From Sabethes cyaneus (taxonomy: Eukaryota; Arthropoda; Insecta; Diptera; Culicidae), in the NCBI RefSeq assembly GCF_943734655.1, contig NC_071353.1, forward strand, positions 139,723,907 to 139,787,906: DNA of 64,000 bases, given 5' to 3'. Positions 10,080 through 21,520 of the stretch are shown one piece after another. Each line of letters begins with the position of its first letter. The stretch's first letter is position 1. The position numbers and the translations under genes were made by a program. Under the pieces are notes generated by a model. That model worked only from the letters and a program-made list of their open reading frames with translations. It was not told the DNA's origin and searched no databases.

Positions 10080-12744
10080 TTTGCATGCCAGGTAACAGAA
10101 CAAATTCGGATGGAATCGGAACGGGTTTGGATAGCATTAAAACGACGACGAACCAACAGGCCAATCTCTGGAGTTTAGCACTGGAAAGAAGGTGTTGAAG
10201 GTGGCTTAAAACTGGTCGAGCGCTCAGAAATGTATTTCTTCATTAGATCACACTTGCTACTGCGATCCATCTCAAGTAGCACCTCCTCTCATGTGACACT
10301 TGTATCATAGGCAGGTGATTTAACGCAGTCAGTAAAGGCGAACTGAAAATTCTTTTTCTGAATTGACAGAACATCTTAGAGTTATCTACCATTTTAGAAT
10401 TGATTGGTTTTAGTAGATGTGCTGTGCATTTTCCCTGTATCTATTCAAACGTAAAATTTAAATACTTTAGCAGCAGCATCATAAAAGTACTCATTAAATT
10501 TATTGCAGACGGTAGTGAGGCAATAAAAAGCAACTAACTATTTACACTTTTAATGAACCATTGATCTAAATCATTATATCGGTAAAGACAAGAATCTTCC
10601 CAAGTTACCACTCACTCTCACGGGTCCAAGGTTCAATTGATTTAACGATCTTAGTTACAATGCACTCTTAAATCGAGACGAATCCTGCTAAATTACTTGC
10701 ACGACAGTTCCTTTCATTGGAAAACCGACAGCAACGTTGAGGGTGTGCGCGGTGGTAAAATCCAGGTCGTCTTCTCTGGGAGCGAAAATAATTTTCAATT
10801 CCTTGTTCCGTTTCTCCTACTTAGAGGACGACATGGTACACGCGAATCGTCTGGTACCAAAGCAACATCGCAGCCCACATTGCAATCGCCCAGTGGAATA
10901 TAAAAAAAACGGTCTCAGCCACCGAAATATAACTGGCTAGGAGGGATGTTTTATTCCGTCGAAAATGAAAAAAAAAACCGGCGAATTGTCGATGCAACAT
11001 TGCAAAGCTCTGCAAAGTTGAAAGGTACTGCCGGAGGTGAAATAAAATAAAACTTGTACAATATTTATGACTTTAGCGCATCAATAAATTAGTGAACTTC
11101 GGAAGAATGTACTTTATTATCATTTGCTCGCGCATATTCGGGGCGAGAGCAAGAGTTCAGTTCAGTCAGACGTTGATTTATTTATTGCTGCTACTTTTTA
11201 TCCTTCGGTATTATGGCCCACTTGATGAAGCACACAGTCGTACAAACAGTATAGGAATATAGGTCGATTGCAGTTTTGAAAGTATAATTTAGCTGGAATT
11301 GAAATGTTACGTCCTTTGACGGCAAACCAGCAACGGGAATACGTGTGACCGCGGTTGGATAATGTTGAACGACAGACAGCAGAGGATTTTCGTTGTTGAC
11401 AATAAGAAATCCTTCTTTTCACAAAGTTCTAGATTGAAATCTGCTGTTTTTTTTTGCACGGAAATGCAACTTTTATATTTATTCTCAGTTCGCTTAGAAA
11501 GTGCCATAAATATTACTGGCATAGTTTCCTTTTTTTGCTGTACACTTCGAAGCTTTTTCTGAAAACTTTAAGCATTTTATTCCAGTTTCCTCTTCAAGAT
11601 GAATCACAAACCATGTTTGAAACTCGAAGCCGGCAGCAAATATATTCTACATCCGGCATTGGGGCATTCACACTGAGCACCTAAGCCACAGTCCGGTGGA
11701 AATTTTCACTGTCAGAGCTTTCGGTGACGTAACGCAACGCAGACTGTGTAAGTAAATCTCCGTTCTCCGAACAGTCTCCAAACAGGAGACATGCCCTGGG
11801 CAGCTGCATGCGGGATATACTGGACTCTACCAGTACAGCAGCAGTGGACATCATCTTTCCGGTCGGTTGTGCGGAGTGCGACAGAAAATCTCGGCTCTAA
11901 TCTGCGGACGTTCGGTGTTTCTGGGATTTCCATCTTTCCCGAAAGGAAATGAAGCCAGTAAATCTTCGGTGCGATGCCCGGTTCGGTCGTCCTGCAGCTG
12001 CTTCACAGGATACGGGTGGCGGTGCTGAATTTTATATCAACTTTTATCATTCTGGAGCTGGAAATGGCCGGCCGACTGCCTGACTGGCAACGAGGACGAC
12101 GACGACGACAACTACGACGATGGCGACCCGAAGTGGCCATAACAGAATGTTATCCGGTTTTGTATTATTATTTTCCTGGGGGTTCTTACGGTAATCTTGA
12201 AAGTTGTTTTGCTGTGTACATGTTTATGTGTACCCATTGCATCATCATGCCTTTAGTAGTTGATTTATGATGGATAAGCTGACGGTGATATTAAAGTTTA
12301 TTTTATTCATTGCTAGTTGGCAAGGAACTGTTCCAGCCAGTGGCAAGGAAATATGAAGATTGTTTTGGGTTCTTGTTGCCAGTCTTGCAGGGGATGAAAA
12401 CAGGTCACAGGAACAACATTAAGCCAAAATTACCGCAGAAGCTAATTGAAACATAAAATTTTTACGGTGTACTATTGTTATGTACTCGCGGTTTTAAATT
12501 TTTCGTCAATCTTTATGAATATAAAAGCAAATGTTTGCTTGTTTGTTATGGTCCTTCGGTTGCACTCAAGGTCAGTATTTTTCGAGTGCCAACATGAAAA
12601 ATTATTTTCATATGATTTGCATATGAAAGTATTTGAGGATGGCAGGAAATTCGACGAAGGATGATCTTCTATGATAATGAATTTTTTTAATGGTTTATTC
12701 GATCGTCGAGGGTTTTTCTATTACGTATATTTCAAAATACTAAA
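10080..12744. other. Unique sequence, no recognisable gene
   Basis: A mixture of AT-rich sequence and a somewhat GC-richer part (about 11,700-12,200) with short GAC-triplet runs near 12,100. Small open frames overlap on both strands without motifs. I see no RNA gene, splice-supported exon or transposon terminus. Confidence 0.45.
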
Positions 12745-12865
12745 ATTTTACTTGAAATTGGAATTGAATTAGACTTGGAATTGGAATTGAAATGGGACTT
12801 GAAACAAAGTTGAAATTGAATCTTCAATAGGATTTGTAATTGGACTTGGAAATTTGTTCAAATTG
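12745..12865. repeat. 12-bp satellite, left flank of a MITE insertion
   Basis: Degenerate 12-mers near GAAATTGGACTT. The array stops at the TA-flanked element at 12,868 and resumes directly after it, so both sides were once one block. Confidence 0.8.
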
Positions 12866-12867
12866 TA

Positions 12868-13799
12868 GGGGACTGTCGTCGTGGTTGGACCACGTTTTGG
12901 AATTCGCCCATAACTTTCGTTTCAAAAGGAATTTGCGAAATCTAAATACATCGTTGCAAAGGTCTAAGAATAAGGTATATTTCCGGAAAGTTTTGAACTG
13001 ATTGCTTGAAAAATAAAAAAGCTATAGGCATTTGCGTGAAGACAAAAAATGTTGTCATAGTCGGGCCATGTTGTACAGGTTGGGCCACCGCAGAAAATCT
13101 AAGACATACGTATTGAAATTCTATATAGAGACATGAAAAGAATGAATTCCGTGAACAACGGCTCGTATAGGAACAAATAACCTATTTTTAATTGCATTTT
13201 TGCGAAATTTTGGCGATTTTGTAAAATCAATATTGCTACAATCGTCTTTTCCGAAGTGTACAACTACAATGCAAAAAACAATAAAAATCTAGGTTTTTAT
13301 AGTATTAATTTTGCTTTATTTCGTCACATTTTACGTGACTGTCATTCTCTAGCGATTACTGCGCTTCTGTGCTTAAAATTATGGCGGCCCAACCATGACT
13401 ACTCAAGTGGCCCGACCTGTACAAATAACGCTTTTCTAGTATTTCACCCTAGCCTTCTCAAACATCTTACTGGAGGGGGTTTTTCTATAGTCGTCGTGTG
13501 CAGCACAACGCACTTCAAACATTTTCAAAATTTATCTCGATAATTGCATTTCCTGAATCATTTCTTGAAGAAAAGTTCATTGCGTGCGGAAAACTTTTTT
13601 TGTAAGATTTCGTCACTGAATTCAGTACGGGTGTTTTGAATACTCAATTGAAACTCACAATATTGTGAAAAGTTAGCTATCACAGTAAGAAGTTTTACAA
13701 TGATTGTATCATAGATATCATGAGTTACTGAAACTGTAAAATCGTGATGGCCCGACCATAACAGTGGCCCGACGATAACGACAATACCCTACTATAAAT
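12868..13799. mobile_element. 932-bp MITE with TA target duplication
   Basis: Terminal inverted repeats of about 26 bp (left GGGGACTGTCGTCGTGG, right ATAACGACAATACCC) match at roughly 75% and are bounded by TA at 12,866-12,867 and 13,800-13,801. Interior copies of GTCGGGCCA and GTTGGGCCAC echo the ends. No transposase frame is seen. TA duplication points to the Tc1/mariner superfamily. It sits inside the 12-bp satellite. Confidence 0.75.
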
Positions 13800-13801
13800 T
13801 G

Positions 13802-14060
13802 GACCTGACATCAAAATTGAAATAAAATTCAAGACGCGTTACGAGAAGCCTTAAAAGGCGGCTTACGAAAGGCCTCAAATCGATTTACGAAAGGTCTCAA
13901 GATAACTTGAGTATATAGTTATATATTGAATATATAAAATTGAAAATAGAGTAGACTAAGGCTTAAAATTGGGTTTAGAATCGGACATGCAATTTGACAT
14001 GACGTTGGACATTATATTAGACTTGATTTTGGACATAGACACGAAGTTTTACTTTCAATT
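13802..14060. repeat. 12-bp satellite with embedded 22-bp satellite units
   Basis: The 12-bp family continues to about 13,827. Then roughly 78 bp of the 22-bp family (CAAGACGCGTTACGAGAAGC and neighbours) intervenes to about 13,905. The 12-bp family then resumes at about 13,935 with TTGGACAT-type units. Two unrelated satellites are directly abutted with no transposon end between them. Confidence 0.8.
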
Positions 14061-14084
14061 AGTATTGGCAGAAGTCATCTTATT

Positions 14085-14570
14085 CTCTCACACGTTTTAC
14101 CTCCTTTCAGTTCTTTTTTTTTCTCTTTTCCAGTCCCGATTTTCTACTGTTTGTTTCGATTCTTCTTTTTTGTGCCACTTTCTTGGTTTTTGTTCACTCT
14201 TCTTCGATTTCCTTAATTTTTTTCTTTTTTTCTCATTTTTATTTTTTTCTGTATTTTCTGTCTCATTGTTTCTTTTTTCCCCGTCTCCTGTCCAACTTTT
14301 TTGTAATTTCTGCCCTGGTTTCTGTCTTGTTCTTCACTCATTTTTTGAAATTTTCTTTTCCGTTTTCCGTCATTTCTTTTTCGTTTTTCCTTTTTTCGTT
14401 TCTAGTTAGTGTCTTTTTCTATTTTTTAATCTCCTTTCCTTCTCATTTTTCGTATTCGTCTGTTTCGTTTATCCCGTTTTTTCATCTTTTTTTCGTCTTT
14501 TTCTCTCCAGTTTTACATTTGTTGTTGGTCCGTTTTTCTATTTTTCTTTTTGGTTTTGTTTCGATTATAG
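14085..14570. repeat. Polypyrimidine tract 1
   Basis: The plus strand is almost entirely T and C with scattered G and few A, for nearly 500 bp. Open frames here encode only Phe/Ser/Leu/Val-rich strings in several registers at once and are compositional artefacts. There is no strict period, although TTTTTCT and GTTTTTC blocks recur. Confidence 0.85.
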
Positions 14571-14600
14571 TCACAATAACAAGCTTATGTCATTCGTGAC

Positions 14601-14678
14601 TACTGCGGGGTTGGGATTTGAACCCGAGTCCTCGGCGTGAGAGGCGTGAATGCTAACCACTACGCCGGGACTGACCCC
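14601..14678 (-). mobile_element. tRNA-like insertion (tRNA pseudogene or SINE head)
   Basis: Minus-strand sequence starts GGGGTCAG and ends AACCCCGCA, so the first five acceptor bases can pair with the last. It contains an A-box-like TAGTGGTTAGCA and a perfect B-box-like GGTTCAAATCC. A CCTC/GAGG stem with a 7-nt loop TCACGCC would place ACG at the anticodon. Loop position 33 is C instead of T, and the acceptor stem has mismatches beyond five pairs, so a functional tRNA-Arg is doubtful. It interrupts the polypyrimidine tract. Confidence 0.6.
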
Positions 14679-15060
14679 TTTCTATTTTTCTTTTTCTATC
14701 GCATTTTCCCAACTCATTCCCATTTTCCTTTCCCATTTTGTTCTATCTTTCTCCATCTATATGCCATTTGACTGGTTTTTCCTGTTTTTCTTAGTTTTCC
14801 TATCGGTTTTTTTCTTTTGCTATTCTGTTTTTCCCTATTGGTTTCTTGTATTTTTATTTTCTGTTCCGATTTCCCTTTCCTGTGTGATTTTTCCTCTTGT
14901 TCTTCTCCGTTTTCACACCTTTTCAGACACGATTTTCCTTTTTCTGTCCCGTCTTCAATTTCTATCGGTCTCGTTTTCCCTTTTCTTCTTTCCTGTTTTT
15001 CTTCTTTTTCTTTTCTTCGTTTTTCTGTTTTTCCTGTCCTGTTTATACTGCCGCTACTCG
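14679..15060. repeat. Polypyrimidine tract 2
   Basis: Direct continuation of tract 1 after the tRNA-like insert, with the same T/C-rich composition. Multiple overlapping Phe-rich frames are artefacts. Confidence 0.85.
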
Positions 15061-15134
15061 CATAACAGTCCCATTTATATAGGATTATGTGCTCTTATTA
15101 TGTGCTGATTTTCCTCATTTTCTATTACGTTTTA

Positions 15135-15884
15135 CAGGGGAACTTCGATATAACGTACATTTTGATTTTCAAGTTGTACGTTATATCGAATTGTACGTTA
15201 TATCGAAGCATACAAAAAGAACTCAAAAATATAGCTTATATTACTTTATTTTGTTACTGTTTAACTACATTTAATAAATAGTGATAATATAATCCAACTA
15301 GAAGGGTGTAGTAACCTTTTTCGTGTTTTTTCCTGTACACAGGCTTGTATACTAACTCTTTTCAAAGAAATCATTATATTTCGCAAACAGTAAGAGATAG
15401 ATAGTTACTTTATTCAGCAAAGTTACTGGTTTTAGTGTGTTCTACAACTTCCCCGAAGAAAAAATAAATTTTGGAAGCATTTAAAAAAACAAAAGTTTGT
15501 ATCACCCTAATAGGTAGATTCACGGTCACAATAATTGTGTAATAAGATGCGCTATATTTTAATATTAAACTTTTCCAAAGACATTATCCTTGAAAAATTA
15601 CGCATTTCTTACGTAATAGCCAATGATCGCGTTTTTGCAACTCAGTACCACTGTGCTGTGAAATACCCTAATTGGAACTCAGGAACCTTTACTGAGGCAC
15701 TAGATGGCCATTATGAATCTGTGAGATTGGCAGGGTATTTAAATGATTGCGAATGAAGTTTTAAATACTGTTTCTAGAGAAATTTGCAACACTTGAAAAT
15801 ATGTAGGTAAATTGTACGTTATATCGAGTGACGTTGTATCGAGGGTACGTAATAACGAGGATACGTTATATCGAAGTTTGCCTG
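15135..15884. mobile_element. 750-bp MITE with CAGG termini (hAT-like ends)
   Basis: Ends are CAGGGGAACTTCGATATAAC on the left and the reverse complement of CAGGCAAACTTCGATATAAC on the right (two mismatches). Both are followed inward by more copies of TACGTTATATCGA, which recurs about seven times near the termini. The element lies between polypyrimidine tracts 2 and 3. Its core (15,365-15,640) is also present at 59,420-59,700. CAG-type ends suggest hAT, but no 8-bp duplication is evident. Confidence 0.7.
15365..15640 (+). repeat. Dispersed repeat D1, copy 1
   Basis: Shares an ordered series of blocks with 59,420-59,700, including TTCAGCAAAGTT, AAAAAACAAAAGTTTGTATC and GAAAAATTACG. Both copies lie in the same orientation. 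Confidence 0.75.
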
Positions 15885-16815
15885 CATTTGTTTTTTTCAT
15901 TTTATCCCAGTTATCTTCCGTTTTCATTTTATTCTTTCCATTTTCCTTTTTTCTATTTTCATTTATCAGTTTTCTGCTTCCGTGTTTTCTTTTTTTCTAT
16001 TACATTTTTCCCATTTTTTTTTTTTGATATCGCCTTTTTGTGTTCCGCTATTTTTCTTTTGTTGTCCAGTTTGTCCTTATTTTCTCACTCATTTTCTTCG
16101 TTTTTTCCCTTTCTCATCGTTCTTCTAGTCTTTTCGTTGTAGTTTTTCTGTCCAGTCTCCTCTTTTTTGCGTCCAGTTTTGCTCCCGTTTACTTATTTCC
16201 TTTTTTTGTCCCATTTCCCCTTCAATTTTGTCACGATTTGTTTTTCGTTTTTCATTTTTTCATGTCAGAGTTTCTTCGCTTTTTCTCCAGCGTTTTAGCT
16301 CTTTTTCCAGTTTGTCTAGCTTCGTCACACATTTGCATCGAGCTCGTTTCCATTTTTTTTTCTTTAGGAGCAGCAGCAGACGGGTTAACTGGTGAAAATG
16401 CTTGGAAAATTTACTTATATTTTCTGTCCCTTTCTGTCCCTTATCACCCTTTTCAGTTATCATTTTCACTTTTCTGTTGCATTTTTCGTCTTTTTTCTCG
16501 GTTTTCCTTATTGTCAGGCCCCATTTTTCTTGTTTCCTGTACAAATAACTTCTTATCTGTTTTTTTTGTTTTCGTCTGTTTCGTTCTTCCTCTTACTATG
16601 CACTGTTTTTCCGCGTTTTCTGTCACGTTTTGTTTGTATTTTCTGTTTTATCCCGTCTATCTTCCGTTTTCTTTTTTTCCCTTTTCCTCTTTTCTGTAAA
16701 TATCAATATCGATTCTCGATTCTCAGTTCTGCTCCTGTCCTTGCTTTTTTTTCTCTTCCGTTCTGCCTCTTTTTCTGTCCAGTCTCCTCTTTTTTCCTCC
16801 CATTTTTTTCTTTTC
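15885..16815. repeat. Polypyrimidine tract 3
   Basis: A 930-bp T/C-rich stretch like tracts 1 and 2. Its 219-codon open frame (16,040-16,699) is dominated by Phe, Ser, Leu and Val and is matched by long frames in other registers and on the minus strand, so it is not taken as coding. The whole pyrimidine block was about 1.8 kb before the insertions. Confidence 0.85.
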
Positions 16816-16817
16816 AC

Positions 16818-17239
16818 TAATATTTTTTTTGAAAAGGTAGTTCTTTTACTATTGACGAAGGGATGGTAGAAGAAAGTAATGAATTTTTTTAGAGTGACGG
16901 AGAAAGAGCAGAAAGGTGAGAGAGAGGGGGGTCTATTATTAACTACGCATAACAAGTAGTCGTTGTGACTCCTACTTTTTGTCCAATGCTGGAAGGTGCG
17001 AATCAAGTTATAATCTGAGATTACCCATGCATCTTTCATTCGACCCATGCACCTTCCAGCATTGGATAAAATGTAGGAGTCACATGTTAAGGATCACTTG
17101 TTAAGCGTAGCTAATAATAACCCCCCCCCCCTCTCGCTCACCTTTGCGCTCTTTCTCATTCACTCTAAAAAAAATTCATTACTTTCTTCTATCGTCCCTT
17201 CGTCAATTGTAAAAGAACTACCGTTTCAAAAAATATTAA
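16818..17239. mobile_element. Fold-back MITE with about 190-bp arms
   Basis: Left arm (16,818 to about 17,005) and right arm (about 17,045-17,239) are long imperfect reverse complements. Paired blocks include TAGTTCTTTTAC / GTAAAAGAACTA, TAATGAATTTTTTT / AAAAAAATTCATTA, and CCAATGCTGGAAGGTGC / GCACCTTCCAGCATTGG. A 12-13-nt C run lies in the right arm near 17,121. A single-arm relative is at 38,777-38,965. Confidence 0.85.
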
Positions 17240-17559
17240 TTTATATGCCTGACCTCATTTCAAGGTCAAGATTAAAACACGAGGTTGGTCTATTCTTTTC
17301 ACTGTTTTCTCTTATTACGGCCGACCAGCGAACTGTTTGGTTCATGAAGTATGAATATTAAATATTAAGGAAAACCTAGTTTTTCGGCCACAACTCAGTA
17401 ACAACAAATATAATATCCTAAAAATTTTACTATTAAACGACTAGAAATTGACAAGCAAGAAAATATATTTCAAAAAATTGTGGTAGAACCCAATTCTCCG
17501 ACTTTTCTTTGTAGTTTTCTACCATCACTTAACCTAAAGTGGGAAATAAATATCAATTG

Positions 17560-18012
17560 GTTATAAATTGGACTTGAAACTGAATTTGAAATCGGACGTG
17601 AGGTTGAACTTGAGATGAGATTAGTCTGACTAGATCAGATCATTCGTGCTCTATCTCGGCACGGTAGTTGGTACGCACACAACTGTCGAGCCCCTTAACC
17701 TAGGAGAGAGACTTGAGATCGTAGGTGAAATTGGAATTAAACTACACTCGGAATTGGACTTAAAATGGGACACCAAATTGGACAACAAATCGGACCTAAA
17801 TTGAATTTTGAAATTGAGCTTAAACTTTGAGTTAACATTAGGCTGGGAGTGGAACATGAAATTGAACTTGAAATTGGTGGTAAAATTGAAATTCAATGGA
17901 CTAGTATTTCTAGTCCCTGGACTTCTAGGTTTTAAAATAAGATATTGAAATTGAACTTCAAATAGTAGTTGAAAGTAGATCTAAATTTACGCTTAAAATC
18001 GGTTATTAAATT
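17560..18012. repeat. 12-bp satellite block A
   Basis: Units of the GAAATTGGACTT type, interrupted at about 17,627-17,715 and 17,905-17,935 by non-satellite sequence of unknown origin. A related minus-strand open frame is an artefact of the 12-bp period. Confidence 0.8.
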
Positions 18013-18303
18013 GCTCCGAAGTTTTAATTGATTTCCTTCAGCCAGGTTTTGGTTAATTCAAAGCAGGCAGTTTAAAAAACTAAACTTTGGCATCTAAAAT
18101 ACCACTCAAGAGCAATAAAACTGACTGACAGGTTAATCGAGCAATCATTCAGCACTACAACTCATGACTGAATTGTTTTGAAGAGTGGAAAACTGAGAAA
18201 GACAAACACTGTCAGCAATTCAGTAGGCATGTGCTAGGGGTGACGGATAAAAGATGTGTTTTATATTCGTCTTCATGCAGGGCTGTCAATTTTTTCGAAC
18301 TCT
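18012..18303 (+). repeat. Dispersed repeat D3, copy 1
   Basis: About 290 bp closely related to 21,239-21,520 in the same orientation. Shared blocks include CAGTTTAAAAAACTAAACTTTG, GCAATCATTCAGCACTACAA and GAAAGACAAACACTGTCAGC. It ends GCAGGGCTGTCAATTTTTTC, a CAGGGCTG-type terminus that would suit a hAT MITE. The opposite terminus was not found. Confidence 0.75.
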
Positions 18304-18351
18304 GGTGGAAATTTGACCTGAAATCGGAGATAAATTGGAACTGAGAAAGCA

Positions 18352-18531
18352 AAGCCTTGGGCTTAAACGTCGTTCTAAGACTTGACCCTTCTTTATCGGC
18401 AAACTTCACTGCCGGCTATTAGAGTACAGTACAGTTACGGCAGTTACAGTTACAGCACCGCCTAGCCGAGATTCGAACATATGACGACTGGCTTGTTAGA
18501 CCAGTATCGTACCTCGAAATCAACTAAGCGG
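18352..18531 (-). mobile_element. tRNA-derived SINE, copy 2
   Basis: Same family as 68-250. The B-box-like element is at 18,470-18,478 (minus strand). The anticodon-like loop reads CTAACAA within CTGGT/GCCAG, the best tRNA-Val(AAC)-like version of the four. It is inserted within the 12-bp satellite, which continues on both sides. Confidence 0.65.
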
Positions 18532-20460
18532 AATTGGAACTGGGTTGGACTAAAAATGGGACAGTAAATTGGACTTAAGAGCGGAGGCGAAATTGGAATT
18601 AAATCGACTTTGAAATGACTTTAGAATAGGACATTGAATTGGACCTCAATAGGATTTCAAATGGCACTTGAAAGTAGACTTGATTTTACCCTTTAAATCG
18701 GACATTAAATTGCACATGGATTTGGATATAAAAGCGGAAGTAAAATTGGGCTCAAAATCGGTGGTAAAATTAGAACTGAATTATACCTATCATCGGACCT
18801 CAAATGGGACATTAAATTTCAAGTGCAATTTGCATCTGCAATTGGACCTGAGATAGGACGTAAACTTGGAACTAAATTAGACTTTAAATTTGACTTAAAA
18901 TGGGACATTGAAATTGGCCTTCTATTTGACTTCAAATTGCATTTAGAACGACATTTGAATTCAACCTTAAAATCTAACATTAAATTGCACTTGAAATTGG
19001 ACCTAATATCAAAGGTAAAATTGGAATTAAAATAGGCTTGAAATTGGACTTAATATGGGAGAATGAAAATGGCCCGCAATAGTACTTCAAGTTACATTTG
19101 GAGCTAGACTTGAATTTGGTCTTAAAATGGGACATTAAATTGCGCTTGAATTGGACCTAAAATCGGAGATAAAATTGGAACTAAATTAGGCTTGAAATTC
19201 ACTTAAAATGGGGCATTCAAATTGGACCTAAATTGAACTACAAATTGTACTTGAAAGTAGACTTGAATTTGACCTCAAAACCGTGCATTAAATTGCACTT
19301 GAAATTGAAGCTAAAAGCGGAGATAAAATTATAACTAAATTCGACTTGAAATTGAACTTAAATGGGACAATGTAATTGGCCCTCAATTGGACTTCCAACA
19401 TCTGGAGCTCGACTTAAATTTGGTCTTAAAATGGGACATAAAGTTGCGCTTGAAATTGGATTTAAAATCGGTTATAAAATTGGAACTAATTTAGGTTTGG
19501 AATTGGACTTAAAATTGGACATTAAATGGCGCTTGAAATTAGACCTAAAATCGGTGATAAAATTGAAACTAAATTAGGCCTGAAATTGGACTTAAAAAGG
19601 GTTATTAAATTGCGCTTGAAAATGGATCACCAATCCGAGATGAATTTGGAACTAAATTAGACATGAAATCGGGCTTAAAATGGGACGTCACACTACACAA
19701 ATTGGACTTAAAATTGGAACTAAATTAGGCTTGAAATTCACTTAAAATGGGACATTAAAATTGAACCTCAATTGCACTACAAATTGTACTTGAAAGTAGA
19801 CTTGAATTTGACCTTAAAACCGTACATTAAATTGCACTTGAAATTGAAGCTAAAAGTGAAGATAAAATTATAACTAAATTCGACTTAAAATTGAACTTAA
19901 ATGGGATAATGTAATTGGCCCTCAATTGGGCTTCTAACATCTGGAGCTAGACTTGAATTTGGCCTTAAAATGGGACATTAAGTTGCGCTTGAAATTGGAT
20001 TTAAAATCGGTTATAAAATTGGAACTGAATTCGGCTTGAAATTAGACTTAAAATGAGTCATTAAATGGTGCTTGAAATTAGATCTAAAATCAGAACTAAA
20101 ATAGTCTTGAAATCGGACTTAAAACGGGACATTGAAATTGGCCCTCAATTGGACTTCAAATTACATTTGGAGCGAGACTTGAATTTGACCTTAAAATGGG
20201 AATCGCACTTGAAATTGGGCCTGAAACCGAAGGTAACATTGGATTTAAATTAGACTTGAAATTGGACTTAAAATGGGACATTAAATTGCACTTGAAATTA
20301 GACCTGAAATCATACGTAAAATTGAAACAAGATAGTAACAAGATAGTAGATAGGGACTTGAAAATAAACTTATGAGTGGATTGTTATTGGAATTCAAACT
20401 TCAAATTGTATTTTAAAATTGACTTGATTTGGACTTGCAAAGAAAGTTAAAATTTGTATT
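18532..20460. repeat. 12-bp satellite block B with about 83-bp higher-order unit
   Basis: The basic 12-mer AAATTGGACTTA varies in a fixed succession: about TTGGACTTA, TGGGACATT, TTGCACTTG, TTGGACCTA, TCGGAGATA, TTGGAACTA, TTAGGCTTG. Together these make a higher-order repeat of about 83 bp. A longer segment is duplicated with an offset of 539 bp (19,202 onward against 19,741 onward, more than 300 bp of close identity). Open frames on both strands (for example 18,823-19,035 and 19,362-19,577) follow from a 12-bp period and encode alternating Lys/Leu/Asp strings. Confidence 0.9.
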
Positions 20461-21238
20461 GAGGCTGAATCCATTTTTATGGAATTAATTTTCTTATCGC
20501 CTATTATTCAATACCGGGCTATTGAATTGACAACTTCGACTACTATTGACTACAATTGTTTTGTTGAATATTAAATTTATTATAAAGGGTGGACCACGTG
20601 CCCGAGTATGCCCCAGTTTGGGCACGCCAGTGCATAACAGTAGAAGCACTGTGTGCCAAATTTTCAATCCCACAGTGTTTGTTCCGTTCCATTACATAAT
20701 TGAGCTTTACCAAAAATGATTTTAGAAAAAATTTAAACCTTCAAATTAAAAATTTTTAGTGACTATGATAAAAGCCATCGCTTGATGTGGCTTTACCTAA
20801 ATTTAAATATGTAATACCGCATTAAGCGTACGTTTGTCCGTACTGATAATAATCCAAAACCATCGAAGCTCATCATTTTTACGCTGTCCAATCCTGTGCC
20901 GTCCCTTCCGAACGTGTTTTGCCCTATTTACTTCACTATTATTATTATTATTTTCCTCGTTATGACTAGTGCTTAGAAATTACGCATTCAATTTATGCGA
21001 TACGCCTAATTCGATGTAATATACTGCTCATTCTTTGAGCATGTAAAAGAAACAGTACAGATCAAATGAACTCAGCATTGCCAATCTGACACCAACGACT
21101 AGAGCAAATCACTTGCGATCATGTTCGTGTTGTTTTCTACAGTCATTCATTCTCGTCAATAGTGCATGAAATCAGGTGTGAATCATTCATTCGTTGTGAA
21201 CTGCCGAACGGGAAACGAAAATACAATAATCGTAAACA
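20461..21238. other. Unique AT-rich sequence
   Basis: No gene seen. It contains a short (ATT)n near 20,938 and a block TTTGGGCACGCCAGTGCATAAC near 20,612, related to sequence at about 63,226. Confidence 0.4.
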
Positions 21239-21520
21239 ATGCTCCAAAGTTTTAATTAATTTCCTTAAGCCGGGTTTTAGTTAATTTAAAGCGGGCAGTT
21301 TAAAAAACTAAACTTTGAGATCTAAAATAGCAGTCAAGAGCAATAACATGAGTGACAGGTCAAAAAAGCAATCATTCAGCACTACAATTCATGAATGCAT
21401 TGTTTTGAAAGGTAGAAAACTGAGAAAGACAAACACTGTCAGCAGTTCAGTAGTCTTGTCTACGGGCTGACGGATAAAAAAATACTACCAGCAGGGCTGT
21501 TAATTTTTTCGAGCACGGGT
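21239..21520 (+). repeat. Dispersed repeat D3, copy 2
   Basis: Direct-orientation relative of 18,012-18,303. It also ends in GCAGGGCTGTTAATTTTTTC. Confidence 0.75.

Noticed and set aside
16040..16699. 219-codon Phe/Ser/Leu-rich frame, membrane-protein-like
   Set aside because: Polypyrimidine composition removes stops; parallel long frames exist in other registers, with no defined helices or conserved residues.
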